A DNA stretch of 64,000 nucleotides from Dioscorea cayenensis subsp. rotundata (taxonomy: Eukaryota; Streptophyta; Magnoliopsida; Dioscoreales; Dioscoreaceae). A program made the translations under genes and the position numbers. The notes under the pieces were generated by a model, which searched no databases, had not been told where the DNA came from, and saw nothing but the letters and a program-made list of their open reading frames with translations. Location: assembly GCF_009730915.1 (NCBI RefSeq), contig NC_052477.1:62001-126000 (forward strand), in the 5' to 3' direction. Of this stretch, positions 24,509 through 36,419 are shown piece after piece (position 1 is the first letter of the stretch; each line of letters begins with the position of its first letter).

Positions 24509-25508
24509 NNNNNNNNNNNNNNNNNNNNNNNNNNNNNNNNNNNNNNNNNNNNNNNNNNNNNNNNNNNNNNNNNNNNNNNNNNNNNNNNNNNNNNNNNNNN
24601 NNNNNNNNNNNNNNNNNNNNNNNNNNNNNNNNNNNNNNNNNNNNNNNNNNNNNNNNNNNNNNNNNNNNNNNNNNNNNNNNNNNNNNNNNNNNNNNNNNNN
24701 NNNNNNNNNNNNNNNNNNNNNNNNNNNNNNNNNNNNNNNNNNNNNNNNNNNNNNNNNNNNNNNNNNNNNNNNNNNNNNNNNNNNNNNNNNNNNNNNNNNN
24801 NNNNNNNNNNNNNNNNNNNNNNNNNNNNNNNNNNNNNNNNNNNNNNNNNNNNNNNNNNNNNNNNNNNNNNNNNNNNNNNNNNNNNNNNNNNNNNNNNNNN
24901 NNNNNNNNNNNNNNNNNNNNNNNNNNNNNNNNNNNNNNNNNNNNNNNNNNNNNNNNNNNNNNNNNNNNNNNNNNNNNNNNNNNNNNNNNNNNNNNNNNNN
25001 NNNNNNNNNNNNNNNNNNNNNNNNNNNNNNNNNNNNNNNNNNNNNNNNNNNNNNNNNNNNNNNNNNNNNNNNNNNNNNNNNNNNNNNNNNNNNNNNNNNN
25101 NNNNNNNNNNNNNNNNNNNNNNNNNNNNNNNNNNNNNNNNNNNNNNNNNNNNNNNNNNNNNNNNNNNNNNNNNNNNNNNNNNNNNNNNNNNNNNNNNNNN
25201 NNNNNNNNNNNNNNNNNNNNNNNNNNNNNNNNNNNNNNNNNNNNNNNNNNNNNNNNNNNNNNNNNNNNNNNNNNNNNNNNNNNNNNNNNNNNNNNNNNNN
25301 NNNNNNNNNNNNNNNNNNNNNNNNNNNNNNNNNNNNNNNNNNNNNNNNNNNNNNNNNNNNNNNNNNNNNNNNNNNNNNNNNNNNNNNNNNNNNNNNNNNN
25401 NNNNNNNNNNNNNNNNNNNNNNNNNNNNNNNNNNNNNNNNNNNNNNNNNNNNNNNNNNNNNNNNNNNNNNNNNNNNNNNNNNNNNNNNNNNNNNNNNNNN
25501 NNNNNNNN
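24509..25508. other. Assembly gap of exactly 1000 N
   Basis: A round length suggests a placeholder rather than a measured gap. It hides the rest of RPS1 and the promoter of the ZMAT5-type gene. Open frames drawn through it are meaningless. Confidence 0.99.
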
Positions 25509-25522
25509 AGAGAGAGAGAGAG

Positions 25523-27343
25523 ATGCCGCTTGGGAAGTACCACTGTGATTACTGTGACAAGGAGTTCTTGGACACACCGCCGGCGAGGAAGCGGCACTTG
25601 CAGGGCACTCAGCACAAGCGCGCCCGTGCCCTCTGGTACGATTCCATCAAAGCTGGTATCGTAGCCTAGTCTCTTCTTTCGCGCATTTCATCAAATACCT
25701 TGTGTGATTTGAATTCTCATAATACCAGATCCAGCTGGTGGGTTTGTTTTTTTGTTCAATCCCATGGAAACATTCCTCAGGGTGTTTTGCCATCACTTCG
25801 TTCGCACGGTGAAGTCCCTTATTCACACTCTTTTCATCCTCATTCAAACCCTAAAAATTCAATCTTTTTCGGTATTAATTGATAATTTGATGTGTTGTAT
25901 GCTTGTTCTCGCAGGGAATTTGCAAGTTTGGGGATTCTTGCAAGTACTTTCACCCACAACACAATGTTCTAAACCCAGCTCAGAATGTTGCAGGTGAGAG
26001 TTTTTAACCATTATTTTGATTGACATTAAGAGATTTATCATCCTGTTTGTATAGACAAAAAAATGTCTTTTGATATGATATAATCTTGTTGACTTATCTG
26101 GATTGATGAGCTTGATGAGTTCATTCCTTTCTTTTGACAAACTCTCTGGTTGTATAATCAATGGTGCTCTCATATTGAAGGCATTGTTTGTTACTTTTTC
26201 ATCAGTTTGAAACTTGTGTTTCCACTTTCTAGTCTTTTGATTCCATATCATATAAAAGTTTATAGAGATTTGTAGTTGCAATCTTGCCGGCTCCTCTAGA
26301 TTGATATACGCAATGAGGTCATCATTCCCTTCTCTGAAAAATTATGTGGAACCTTAGTCAACGGTACGATCGCGCATTGAAGAATTGTTCAAACACTTAA
26401 ATTTTCATATTGAAAAATTCATTGGTATGCTTGCTTATGCAAGGGTCAGAGTTGACCAATATTGTTTCTGATTGCCGATTCATTGTTTGAGTTTGATTTT
26501 CATATCGCTTGACTTTCTGCTTTTGAATGTTTTTGTCTTATAAGATTAAACATTGAACTAATAAATTGATATTTTTTTCATGCCTGATTTGTTGCTTTGG
26601 TTTTCCTCCTCATTATAAATTATAAAGGAAACAAAAGGAATTTGAGTGGAATTTAATTGGAAACTTTTATGTTATCTTCCTGTTTTTTTCATGCCTGATT
26701 TGTTGCTTTGGTTTGCCTTCTGCTCATGATAAATTATAAAGTCATAAAAGGAATTTGAGTGGAATTTAATTGGAAACTCTTATGTTATCTTATTGTGTCT
26801 TTCAGCAATTCTATAACTTCTAAATTTCTTATATGATCATAGTTTAGAATTCCTATTTGTTCTGTAGACAACATATATATATATATGATGATGATGATGA
26901 TGATGATGATGAATGGTAGAATTTGGAGAGCATTACCGACTTTATTTATTTTCTTTTGTGTTGTAATCCTGTTTCTCAGTGATGGTTGCTTACATTTGGT
27001 ATTGGTTATTAGGGACAAGTATTATGAGGACATTACAGCCACCTGTTTTTCCCAGCAATCAACCGCCAGGAACTAATCTTTCCTCTGGTAAGTTTTCATA
27101 CATACTCATTTGTTCATCAGAACATTACATTATTGTTTATGACATCGGTTCATTCCAACTGAATTCAATTGCATCGATTATAATTAATTTGTGTAAACCA
27201 GATGATATGAAAACCAGTATATGCCATTTTCCGCAGGGAATAGCATTGGAGATGCCGGAATTTCCTGGGGAAACTTGCCGCCTTCTCTGAGACCTCCTCC
27301 GGAAGGTGGTTATCCTCCATTGCCTTTCATCGACTGGGGATAA
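25523..27343 (+). CDS. U11/U12 snRNP 20 kDa-type protein (ZMAT5-like; U1-type plus CCCH zinc fingers), 5 exons, 157 aa
   Basis: Exons are 25523-25655, 25729-25808, 25915-25993, 27013-27087 and 27237-27343 (474 nt, in phase). Residues 5-35 form a U1-C-like C2H2 finger (YHCDYCDKEF, then HLQGTQH); residues 62-81 form a CCCH finger with spacing C-x8-C-x5-C-x3-H (FCHHFVRTGICKFGDSCKYF, then His). The tail is Pro/Gly-rich and ends PLPFIDWG. The order and size match ZMAT5/U11-U12-20K, a subunit of the minor-spliceosome U11/U12 particle, annotated in plants as a CCCH-domain protein 3. No indels. The 5' end abuts the gap, so upstream sequence is missing, but the ATG fits the family start MPLGKY. Confidence 0.88.
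26573..26790. repeat. Tandem duplication (two units of about 110 bp) in a ZMAT5 intron
   Basis: Units at about 26575-26680 and 26686-26790 share CATGCCTGATTTGTTGCTTT, ATAAATTATAAAG, GGAATTTGAGTGGAATTTAA and TTATGTTATCTT. A (GAT)n run follows at 26886-26912. Confidence 0.85.
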
Positions 27344-28481
27344 CTTCTATTCCAATGACGTCGTTTTATGAGTTAATTCTTCGAAGTGTTTCCCGACAAC
27401 AATGTAATACAAAGTTATGAGATGAGTATCATGTAATGACATTTACAACATTGAGAATCAAATAAGAGACAAAATCAAAAGTACATACAGAACTTGATTG
27501 CAGTGTTGCATAAATGCAGAACTTGAATTGCAGGTTTAATTTACAGCTCAGAAACTTTCAGTTCCCTGTTTCCACTCAACATTTAATAATCCAAAATGGT
27601 TAAACTTTCTGCAGCTTTAACAATATGTTATCCATGGTCTTAACTTTGATGTGATCCCACATAAATGCCACTCTTCTAAAGCCACTTTGACTTTGTTATC
27701 AGTGTTAGGCCACAAGTCCTCACCATATCTACTTTCTTTACTTTCTTAACCCAATCAAACCTTAAAATTAGTTTCAACTTAAACTAATTAATGAGCTCAC
27801 TCACAACTCAACCTTCATCAACCTTAATTAGATTAACTAGCAAGATAATGAGAATGATGTTAAGGTACAAGACAGCCTCAAAATCTTAATATAAACCTCC
27901 ATTACTTCTCATCCATTAGACTAAAAACTAAGGTAATGAAAAATAGTATTAATTACACAAAACACACTCATTCTCTCTCTCTCTTTCTCTACAATAAACA
28001 AAGAAGAAGAACCAAACAATAAAGGTTGGTAGTATTCTAACCACACAAACAAACACACAATCCAATATGGACTCCATCCTCTATTTCTTCTTAGTTTGCA
28101 TTACCACTTACTCTATGAATTTGCACAAACCACTAAACAAGCACCACTAAAACCATCTTTCTCTCTCTCTATAGATTTGGTCCCAAAGAAAGAAGGCATG
28201 TCAAAAGAACATGGGGTTGCTACTAGCCTCTAAAAACCTCAAAGCTCTCACCTTTATCATCTATATATCACCATTCACCACCACCACCACCTTATGCACT
28301 CTCCACCACCTTCTCAAAAAGCCATTCTCCTCCACCCCAGTGCAACTGGTCGGTTGCCGTCATTTCATTATTAATCCTCCATTCTCATTCTTCAACTCTA
28401 TATATATACAAAACCTCTCCCCATTCTTCCCAACTTGCCATACTTTTTCCAAACTCTAGCTCTACCTATTCACTTCATACT

Positions 28482-28520
<39 letters not shown>

Positions 28521-28551
28521 TTTATTGCAGGCTTTTGTATTCAAGGCTGTG
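27344..28551. other. Spacer and polygalacturonase promoter
   Basis: ZMAT5 3' UTR, then AT-rich spacer. A (TA)n run at 28484-28517 ends 35 bp before the polygalacturonase start. No gene recognised. Confidence 0.5.
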
Positions 28552-30377
28552 ATGGAAGAAGTCAGTAAAACAATGCTCACATTCCTCTTCTGCATCTCTA
28601 CTTTGCTTCCTTGCATTTATTCCAGAACTGGAAACCATCACCACAAACACCAACACCATCAACATAAATCATCATCCATTGCATTGCCTCCATCTCCAGA
28701 CTCTCACATTCCTGATGATCTCTCTCCTTCTATTTCCCCTGCTCCTTCTCCATTTTCTGATAACATTTTTAATGTGAGATCATTTGGAGCTGTTGGAGAT
28801 GGTGTAGCAGATGATACTGAAGCCTTTAAGACGGCATGGGTTTCCGCTTGCGAAGCTTCTCCGGCCGTCGTTCTTGTGCCGGCAGGCTTTACTTTTATGA
28901 TACAATCTATCATCTTCACTGGTCCCTGTCAAAATGGCATTGTGCTTCAGGTAATTAATCAATCAGAGAAGAAAAAATCTTTCTGAATTCATTAGCTAAT
29001 AATCACATACTGATCAATATATATATATATATATATATAATTAAAGGTTGAAGGAGTGATCATGCCACCGGACGGTCCTGATTCATGGCCGGCGAACATT
29101 CACAGAAAGCAATGGCTAGTCTTCTACAAAGCCGACGGACTTATTCTTCACGGAGGTGGACTTATCGATGGCCGCGGCGAAAAATGGTGGAACCTCCCTT
29201 GCAAACCTCACAAGGTTTGTCCAATTATATATATATATATATACAACACAAGCTTAAGTTTTAGTACTAATACTTGTTATATGATCACATTGTTTCAGGG
29301 AGCAAATGGAACCACATTGCCAGGACCTTGTGATAGTCCTGTGGTAATTAATTCATACCAAATTAAATTAGTTCTCAAAGTTTATATATATATATATATA
29401 TAATTGAATCTATGATTTCAGGCATTGAGGTTTTTCAGTAGCTCAAACATCACATTGCATGGCATGAAAATCATAAACAGTCCTCAATTCCACGTCCGGT
29501 TTGATAACTGTAAGAACATCACTGTGGACTCAGTTTCCATAACTTCTCCTGCTCACAGTCCAAACACTGATGGCATCCACATTGAGAACTCCATCACTGC
29601 TTCAATTCACAACTCAATCATCTCAAATGGTAATAACTAAATTCAATTCACACATTAATCACATATATTACAACCCCATCTCTATTCCTTTTCAGGCGAT
29701 GATTGCGTCTCCATCGGCGCCGGAACCTTCAACGTCGACATTAATAATGTCACATGTGGCCCAAGTCATGGCATAAGGTACATATATATAATTCCATTTT
29801 CTGAATGCATTGAAGATATCTACATTGATCTAATTAATGAACTTATGGTTGTTATTTATATATATATATATGCAGTATAGGGAGTTTAGGCAGACAAAAC
29901 ACACATGCATGTGTGAGCAATATAACAGTAAAGAATGCAGTTATTAAAAACTCAGACAATGGAGTGAGAATCAAAACATGGCAAGGAGGGAGTGGAACAG
30001 TATCATCAGTGAAGTTCCAATACATTCACATGGACAATGTGAGGAACCCAATCATCATAGACCAGTACTACTGCCTTAGCAAAGAATGCGCAAACCAGAC
30101 GAAGGCCGTCTCCGTGTCGAACATCGATTATACTAACATTAAAGGAACATACGATGTTCGAAGCCCGGCGGTTCATTTCGGTTGCAGTGATAGTAGGCCT
30201 TGCACTAATATTACTGTGAGTGAGATTGAGCTTCTTCCTGCCAATGGTGTTAGCATTGCTGATCCTTTCTGTTGGAATGTTTATGGTGCAATGGATACAA
30301 TCACTATACCTCCACTTTTTTGTATTTTGGATGGTCTGCCAAGAACTATCATGGATGATGATGCTGAGAAGTGTTAA
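28552..30377 (+). CDS. Secreted polygalacturonase (GH28), 6 exons, about 467 aa
   Basis: Exons are 28552-28950, 29047-29214, 29299-29343, 29422-29629, 29696-29777 and 29876-30377 (1404 nt, no indels). The enzyme hydrolyses homogalacturonan in the cell wall. Seen: signal peptide ([18 protein letters not shown]), a His/Pro-rich stretch with [10 protein letters not shown] and SPSPAP-like prolines, [17 protein letters not shown], and all four GH28 motifs: [29 protein letters not shown] and RIKTW. The His-rich N-terminal extension resembles the clade of Arabidopsis At1g48100 (PGX3), which acts in cell expansion; that assignment is from memory. An in-frame ATG at 28525 would add nine residues before the signal peptide and is less likely. 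Confidence 0.94.
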
Positions 30378-30736
30378 TTAACTTTTAAGATGATGATGAT
30401 CATCATCATGTATTTACATATCTAAATCAATGTTATATATATGTATAAGAGTTATCTATGATAGTGGAGAAAGCATAGAGGGATTAATGGAGAAGAACAA
30501 ATGGTTTAATATGATTAGTTAATTAATTATGTATTAAGATGAAGAATTAATGAGTTGATATATATATATATATATATACAGGAGTGAGGGAAAGGTAAAG
30601 GAAAAGAAAGGAGAAAGCTAAGTATAAATGGGTGGCTATGAAGTGCTCTCTCTTGCACGCCTACCTAAGAGTCATGCCAAAGTTTCATCCACTTACCTAA
30701 CTTTCTCTTTCTCTTTTTCTTCCCTTTCTTTTTATC

Positions 30737-30773
<37 letters not shown>

Positions 30774-31062
30774 TAGTATGGATGCCTCTGCGTAAGCTAT
30801 CTGCTTTTATCTAATAATATAAATCATTTTTTTACACTTAACAAAAAAATTAAAAACACAAACAGCAATATTATTAGATAAATTAAATAAAAACAAATAC
30901 AAATAATAATAAAAATCATATATAGATGAAAAACAATGAAAATAAAATTAAAATAAAAACAAAATATACAAAATCATATTTATGTCTATATATATAATAA
31001 TAATAATAATAAAAACCAATTAAAACAAAATTTAAAAACAAAATAATAAGTATAATATAATG

Positions 31063-31097
<35 letters not shown>

Positions 31098-31396
31098 TAT
31101 CATTTATATGTATTGAGAGGGGGATGGTTTGCCTTGTGTGGGACCTAAAAAACCAATTAGAAGGTATCAAATGTCAGCATGAGAGGAATATGTGTACTGT
31201 TAGTTAAGATAAATATATAGTTATATAATAGTGAAGTCTTATGTGTAATTATGTAGGTATTTTTAGATTTATAATAAGATATTCTCTTTGTTGATTGATT
31301 TATTTAGTTTTAAAACCAATTATCATTGGTTGAATTGAGGTTACAAGTGACAACCCACAAATAATTTTTTAAATAAACTTTACACCCATACAGTCC

Positions 31397-31436
<40 letters not shown>

Positions 31437-31646
31437 CCTTAGTAGTTAAGAACTGTTTTATAAAAATAAAAAATAAAACTATTAGTCACAATAAATACAA
31501 GAACTACAACTATAACAAAAAGATAGTTGTTTCAAAATGAAAAATCAAGAGTTTAACTCTTTTCAAATTTAATGGTTGATGGTTTATAACTTACGTTTGT
31601 ATTTAAAAAAAAAATTATAAAAAAAATACAAAAATACATATTTTGG

Positions 31647-31686
<40 letters not shown>

Positions 31687-32773
31687 TGGAATGGAACTTG
31701 ATTTAGCTATATATATACAGCCAGTAGAGACCTTGAGTTTAACCTAGTGATAACCTTGTATGTGGTTTATTATAGGTTTTGAAGTTTTGAGGGAGATGCT
31801 TTACCAACTGAATTATTAGTGTTTAGGGTTTAGGCCCTTAGGGTTTTAAAGCTTATCATATATTTCAACTTCTATTGCAACTCAACTACTTGCTACTTGA
31901 TATGGAATATGTAAGAGGGTAGTGCCATTTCTATATTTAGAGAGTTAAGGATTATACCTTTTCAAAGTTAGCCTTACCTATATTTGGGCCTTTCTAGATG
32001 ACCTATATATATATATATATATATATTCTTATACATATCTCCTTTGAATAAAATGATTGTTTATATAGTTTTGAGACTCCCTATTTGCATCTCTCACTCA
32101 CTCTCAAGCATGCAAACGCATTGATGAAAAGTTAAACTACATTACTTCAAAGGTGGTCCTATTTCTTGCATGCTTGCACACATATGAAATTAGCTACAAA
32201 AACTTTCTTTCTTTTCTTTAAATAATATTGATCATCGCTAAATGAATATTCACATAATTTGACCAATTTAACACATATTCACAAAATGAAATAAGATAAA
32301 ATAAAAATCACAACGTAATGTGTTGATCTGTTTTTATAAAAAAATAATTTCGTTATAATAATTACATATATAATTTAAAAAATATATAAGAAGATTAATT
32401 TGGGTTCCTATGGAGATTAAAAGGAAAATTAAATGGAGTGCCATTGAAGAGGGAGGCAAGAAGAAAACAAAAAAGGGAGAGAAACACCCTGTGGAGAAAG
32501 GCATCAAAAGCTTTAGAGATTCTCAAGAATGTTGGGTTTGTAAAGCTGCACAAAGATATATCACCATGTAACTTTAAGTTGGGAGTAAATAAAATAAATA
32601 AATATAATTCTTAGAGGCCAAAAAAAAGTCATGACAAGGGTGGCAATTTAAATATGCTTCCTTTTTATACCCACTCACCAACTTTGCATGTAGTTTTGTT
32701 TTGTAGTTTTTATGTACAACTTGATTCTTGTTATTGCTAACTTATTAGTATGCACATTCTAAACGATATTAAT
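30378..32773. repeat. AT-rich spacer with several long (TA)n runs
   Basis: After the polygalacturonase 3' UTR there is an (AAT)n run at about 30738-30772 and (TA)n runs at 31063-31094, 31400-31434 and 31652-31682, plus others. The remainder has no open frame or repeat that I can name. Confidence 0.7.
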
Positions 32774-32826
32774 TTAGATGTTAGGATCTCCTCTGTTTTA
32801 AAAAACAAATAATTATATGAGGGTTA

Positions 32827-32829
<3 letters not shown>

Positions 32830-32870
<41 letters not shown>
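32830..32870. repeat. (TA)n microsatellite
   Basis: Uninterrupted TA run at the start of segmental copy A. Confidence 0.95.
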
Positions 32871-32873
<3 letters not shown>

Positions 32874-33321
32874 AGTGATCCAGGAAAGTCCATGATTAAT
32901 TTTATCAACCCAGGTGTTAGCTAGATATGCTTCATTTGTGATGTTTTGGTGTGGTTCTACAAAATGAGTTCTATTTTCTTACTTCTCATACATGTACTGT
33001 TCTTTTTCCATATGATTTTATTTCCACACATAGTGAATATTTTGTTGTTTTAATATGTATTGTATTCTCATCTCTCATCGTTTCATTAATATATACCGTT
33101 TATCCACTTTTTCAATATATACATATAGAAAAAAAAAATCAGAATATGAAAATATATCTCATTTTATAAATATAATAAACAATATTTTAAAGAACACAAA
33201 TAAAATAATCAATATTCAACAATTCACGTGATTTTTTTTTTCATTTATAAACATAAAATTTTTATCTAAATAGATACTCAAATCATTCACAAAAGATATT
33301 TCTACATTATGTATGTATTTT

Positions 33322-33727
33322 AATTTCCTTCTCTCCTGGCTTCCAATAGATTCGGAGTCTCATCAGCAAGAAAATTCAGAAATTTCCCAGAAGATCAATG
33401 GCTCACCACATTTTTTGAGCACCAGATCTGCAGCTTTCAGTGGCGATTTGGTGCACATCACAGATCAGGAGTAGTTCCCCTATTTTGTTGTTGGGCAGGT
33501 CTGTATCACCAGATGGTTAACTTCGCTGGTCCAGCTTGTTATTTTTTTCTTTTTGTATTTGTGGTTTTGTTTTTTTCGCTACTCTGTTAGCTGTTTTCCC
33601 TCATCTCTGAAGATTTCACCATTTTTATTATATTCTTGTTCGGTGTGTTTTCTGTTTTGTATTCTCCTGTATCTTTTTCTTTCAATAAATTTATGGTTTA
33701 TCCACTTTTATCAAAAAAAAAAAAAAA
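33322..33727 (+). mobile_element. 5'-truncated LINE tail with poly-A
   Basis: This stretch interrupts the alignment between segmental copies A and B and ends TTCAATAAATTTATGG...TATC followed by 15 A (33713-33727). A 3' end with AATAAA and a pure A tail, and no coding left, is what a truncated LINE insertion leaves. About 20 bp of target sequence seen in copy B is absent here, so a small target deletion accompanied insertion. Confidence 0.55.
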
Positions 33728-34084
33728 TTATCATTCATGTGGGTATCACCTTCATACTTGAAAATCATATAAATGTTTTGACATATTAACTTATATATAC
33801 TTTTATCTTTTAACTCTGAGAAAATATTTCATAGTTTTTCAAAAGATTTTTTTTAAAATATTCAAACTTTTTAATTGGTAGAGGACAACAAGTGTAATAA
33901 AATTAGCACAGCGTCATATAATATTTCTAAAAGTTTTTCTCTAAAAAAAAAAAATAAAATAATTCTAAAAGCAAAGGGAATGGTAAAATTTTTGCCAATC
34001 TTGGAGGTTAAAAGGTAACATTTCCTTTGGTATAATTAATTATAAGCCATGGCACTCATTTGGGAATTTAAATTGAATATAATT

Positions 34085-34259
34085 TTTTTTTTTTGAGGTA
34101 GGGCGACAAGTGCCAACCCTCAGAGGCGTACGTGGGGCAGGAGTATCGCCACCATGTCCTCATCCTCTGAAAAGCGGGGAGCGCGATTCATGGGAATCGA
34201 ACTCGCGCCTCCCCAACACGAGGGGACCCGGGGTACCGCTGGACTCCTCACCCGTTGGT
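34085..34259 (-). mobile_element. tRNA-derived SINE (second family) with target duplication
   Basis: Read on the minus strand it has an A-box-like GGAGTCCAGCGGT, a B box GAGTTCGATTCCCATGAA, a GC-rich body, and ends CCTC followed by 12 A. TATAATT occurs on both sides (34078-34084 and 34260-34266). Segmental copy B has a single uninterrupted GAATATAATTAATCT at the same place, which is a direct empty-site control. Confidence 0.8.
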
Positions 34260-34360
34260 TATAATTAATCTTAATTTTTGGAATGTAAATGAACTAAAAT
34301 TTATGAACAATTTTGTCACTATAGCATGCTGTAGTAATTTAAACATCTTATTATTACTAC

Positions 34361-35976
34361 CTCAAGGCTCAAATCTTCATCATAAATTTGGCTCGATTCA
34401 TTTGTTCTACCTCTTTGATTGAGACAGCTGCATCCTCAAGGCTCAAATCTTCATCATTGATAGGAACAGCAGGGATATAATCTTCCTTAAACCACTCATC
34501 TTCTTTAATTCCTGCTACATTTATACACAAAGCCGGATTTGGATTAATAATTTTTTTTATCATGCTCTGAGCACCAGGTGATAACCATTTTGGTATGTGA
34601 GTCTCTCCTCTGAATATCTAAACAATTGAATAAAAACTATACATATTAGTAATTATCCATTACAAAGGCAGAAGCATGATGAAATGATAAAAGAACTCAC
34701 TTTCTGATAAAGAATAGCGAGATTTCGGTCCTCAAACGGAAGATGTCCGGCAAGCATTACAAATAAGATGACACCACAAGACCAGATATCTGATATATAT
34801 TGCACCATCATAGCCTCTGTTTGCAAGAACCTCAGCAGTAATGTAATTAGAACTACCGCAAGTTGTATGCAGTAACCCATCATTCTACCAATATACATGC
34901 ATCACATACAACATATCAGTAACATTTAGAATTACATGAAGAGAAATTACATTAAATTAACTTTTACTTACTCCAAGATGCTGAGGCAAAGCACTGAGAC
35001 CAAAATCTGATATCTTTATGTTTCTTTTTGCATCAACAAGTATATTTACTGGCTGTGAAATGAACTCTTTATGAGTTTACAACAACGAAAATTATAATAT
35101 TTTAAGTACTGACCTTAAAATCTATGTGAAAAACTCCTTTGTCATGGCAATACTCACAGCAGTAATTAGATGCTGGAAAAAGCTTCCTTGCTTCCTTTCT
35201 CTCTGAGCGTATGTGAAAAAATAAAATAATCAAAATATAGTCTAGTGGTTTTCTACTTTGTTTATATTTGAAAGATTTCGAATTCCAAACTTCTCAAACA
35301 CAATATGGGAAAAGAAATGTTTATTGCCAGTTTGTCAAAAAAATATATATAAAAAATAAAAAATAATAAATAGAAGAATAACATGCACTGCAGGCATGCG
35401 TATGTAATCATATCCCATGTCTGCTGTTAAGATATGTAATACACGTTGGATAAGTGGGCCCCAATATTGGCCAATCATTAGGAACTTAAGGCCCATTTGT
35501 CTCTATCGCCCTCTCCATCATCTAAATTGCAATCCAATCCCACGGCTCACAATAATTACTAAAAAAAACTATGTATCTATTTATTTACAGAATTTCCATC
35601 TCGTTCCCGCTGAAAAAATCAGAACTTTGGAGATAAGATTGACCTCGTGCAATCGGACGACGTTGGGATGCCGGAGGAGTTTTAGGGTCCCGATCTCACG
35701 CTTGATCTGATAATTGAAAATCATTAGAGAATGATAACCTCATCGGAGAAGAAGAAAGGGTATTCCTGGAAGGGAGGTAAAAAAAAAAATTGAAACCTGG
35801 TTGTCAATCTTGAAGGAAAGTATGCGGTGACGATCGAGGATCTTGACGGCAAACGGGTGGCCGGTGTCCACGTGGCGAGCGTATTTGCCCCTTCCGAAGT
35901 TGCCTTCTCCAAGAGTACGCCCTATATTGTACTTCCCTAGTTGGACTTGCCGCTCGTCCGACCCTTCCCTTACCAT
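34361..35976 (-). pseudogene. CBL-interacting protein kinase (CIPK) pseudogene, kinase domain only
   Basis: Exon remnants: 35797-35976 (start, KYNIGRTLGEGNFG glycine loop, FAVK lysine), 35644-35706 (IKREIGTLKLLRHPNVVRLHE), about 35116-35204 (CHDKGVFHIDFK), 34972-35052 (NILVDAK, DFGLSALPQ), about 34690-34890 ([30 protein letters not shown], in two frames) and 34369-34608 (IPKWLSPGAQ, EDEWFKEDYIPAV). The catalytic HRD is HID and the APE motif is TAE. The exon for the hinge and C-helix end is missing; a SINE lies there. The NAF/FISL regulatory domain is absent because similarity ends at the junction with the segmental duplication. The segment CCTCAAGGCTCAAATCTTCA is doubled at that junction (34361 and 34434). 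CIPKs act with CBL calcium sensors. Confidence 0.8.
35237..35343 (+). mobile_element. tRNA-derived SINE, copy 2 of 3
   Basis: It begins ATAGTCTAGTGGTTTTCTA (A box), has TTTCGAATTCCAAAC (B box) and ends CAGTTTGTCAAAAAAA. It shares order and spacing with the copies at 7251 and 47257. It lies in the gap between CIPK pseudogene exons. A/T-rich flanks of the form AAAAAATAAAATAATCAA are repeated on the far side imperfectly. Confidence 0.65.
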
Positions 35977-36419
35977 TCCACGGCGTTGAGGTGCTTCGCC
36001 GGTGAATCGGGTTCAGGTCACCGCGCGCAAGGGGGCCGGGGTTTAGTTTTGGGTATGAAGGGAGAGTGTCAAGGGGGTTTGTGGGTAGAGGGGCCACAGG
36101 CGGACTTTTGGCCCGACCTGGCCAAACCTGCCGAGTCATTTGGGTCGGTCAACACACCGGGTTGATCCGGTCAACCGACAGTTTATTATATTTTTTCAAG
36201 AAATTTAATTAAAAAGTTAGTTTATTTTACGTGTGTTTCGAACCCATCATTTTTTGCGGCTGTAGAAGAAGTTATATCTATATAGAAGTTATTGATGTAA
36301 AATGTATATGTAAAAATATTGTTTTACAAATCAATAGTTTGAATGATTTGTTATTCTATAATCATCTTAATTTAAAACTATAATTCTTTGTTAAATATTT
36401 TTCACTCTTTAAAGTTGCT
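35977..36419. other. Former CIPK promoter and spacer
   Basis: A GC-rich 5' flank (35977-36180) precedes AT-rich spacer. No gene seen. Confidence 0.4.

Larger units (their letters stand above)
32774..34360. repeat. Segmental duplication, copy A
   Basis: The block begins TTAGATGTTAG and ends ATTATTACTAC, and its non-inserted sequence aligns throughout with 47146-48527 in the same orientation (shared blocks include GCGAGTGATC, GATTTTATTTCCACRYATAG, AACACAAATAAAAT, CTTTTTAATTGGTAGAGGAC and GTCACTATAGCAT). Copy A carries a LINE tail and a SINE that copy B lacks. Similarity ends abruptly at 34360, where the CIPK pseudogene starts. Confidence 0.85.

Noticed and set aside
24248-25669. Long open frames across the N region on both strands
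   Set aside because: They are produced by the unknown bases.
26886-27076. Frame starting with a Met run
   Set aside because: Encoded by a (GAT)n microsatellite inside the ZMAT5 intron.
31822-31850. TTTAGGGTTTAG telomere-like sequence
   Set aside because: Two units only, with no array; expected by chance in AT-rich plant DNA.
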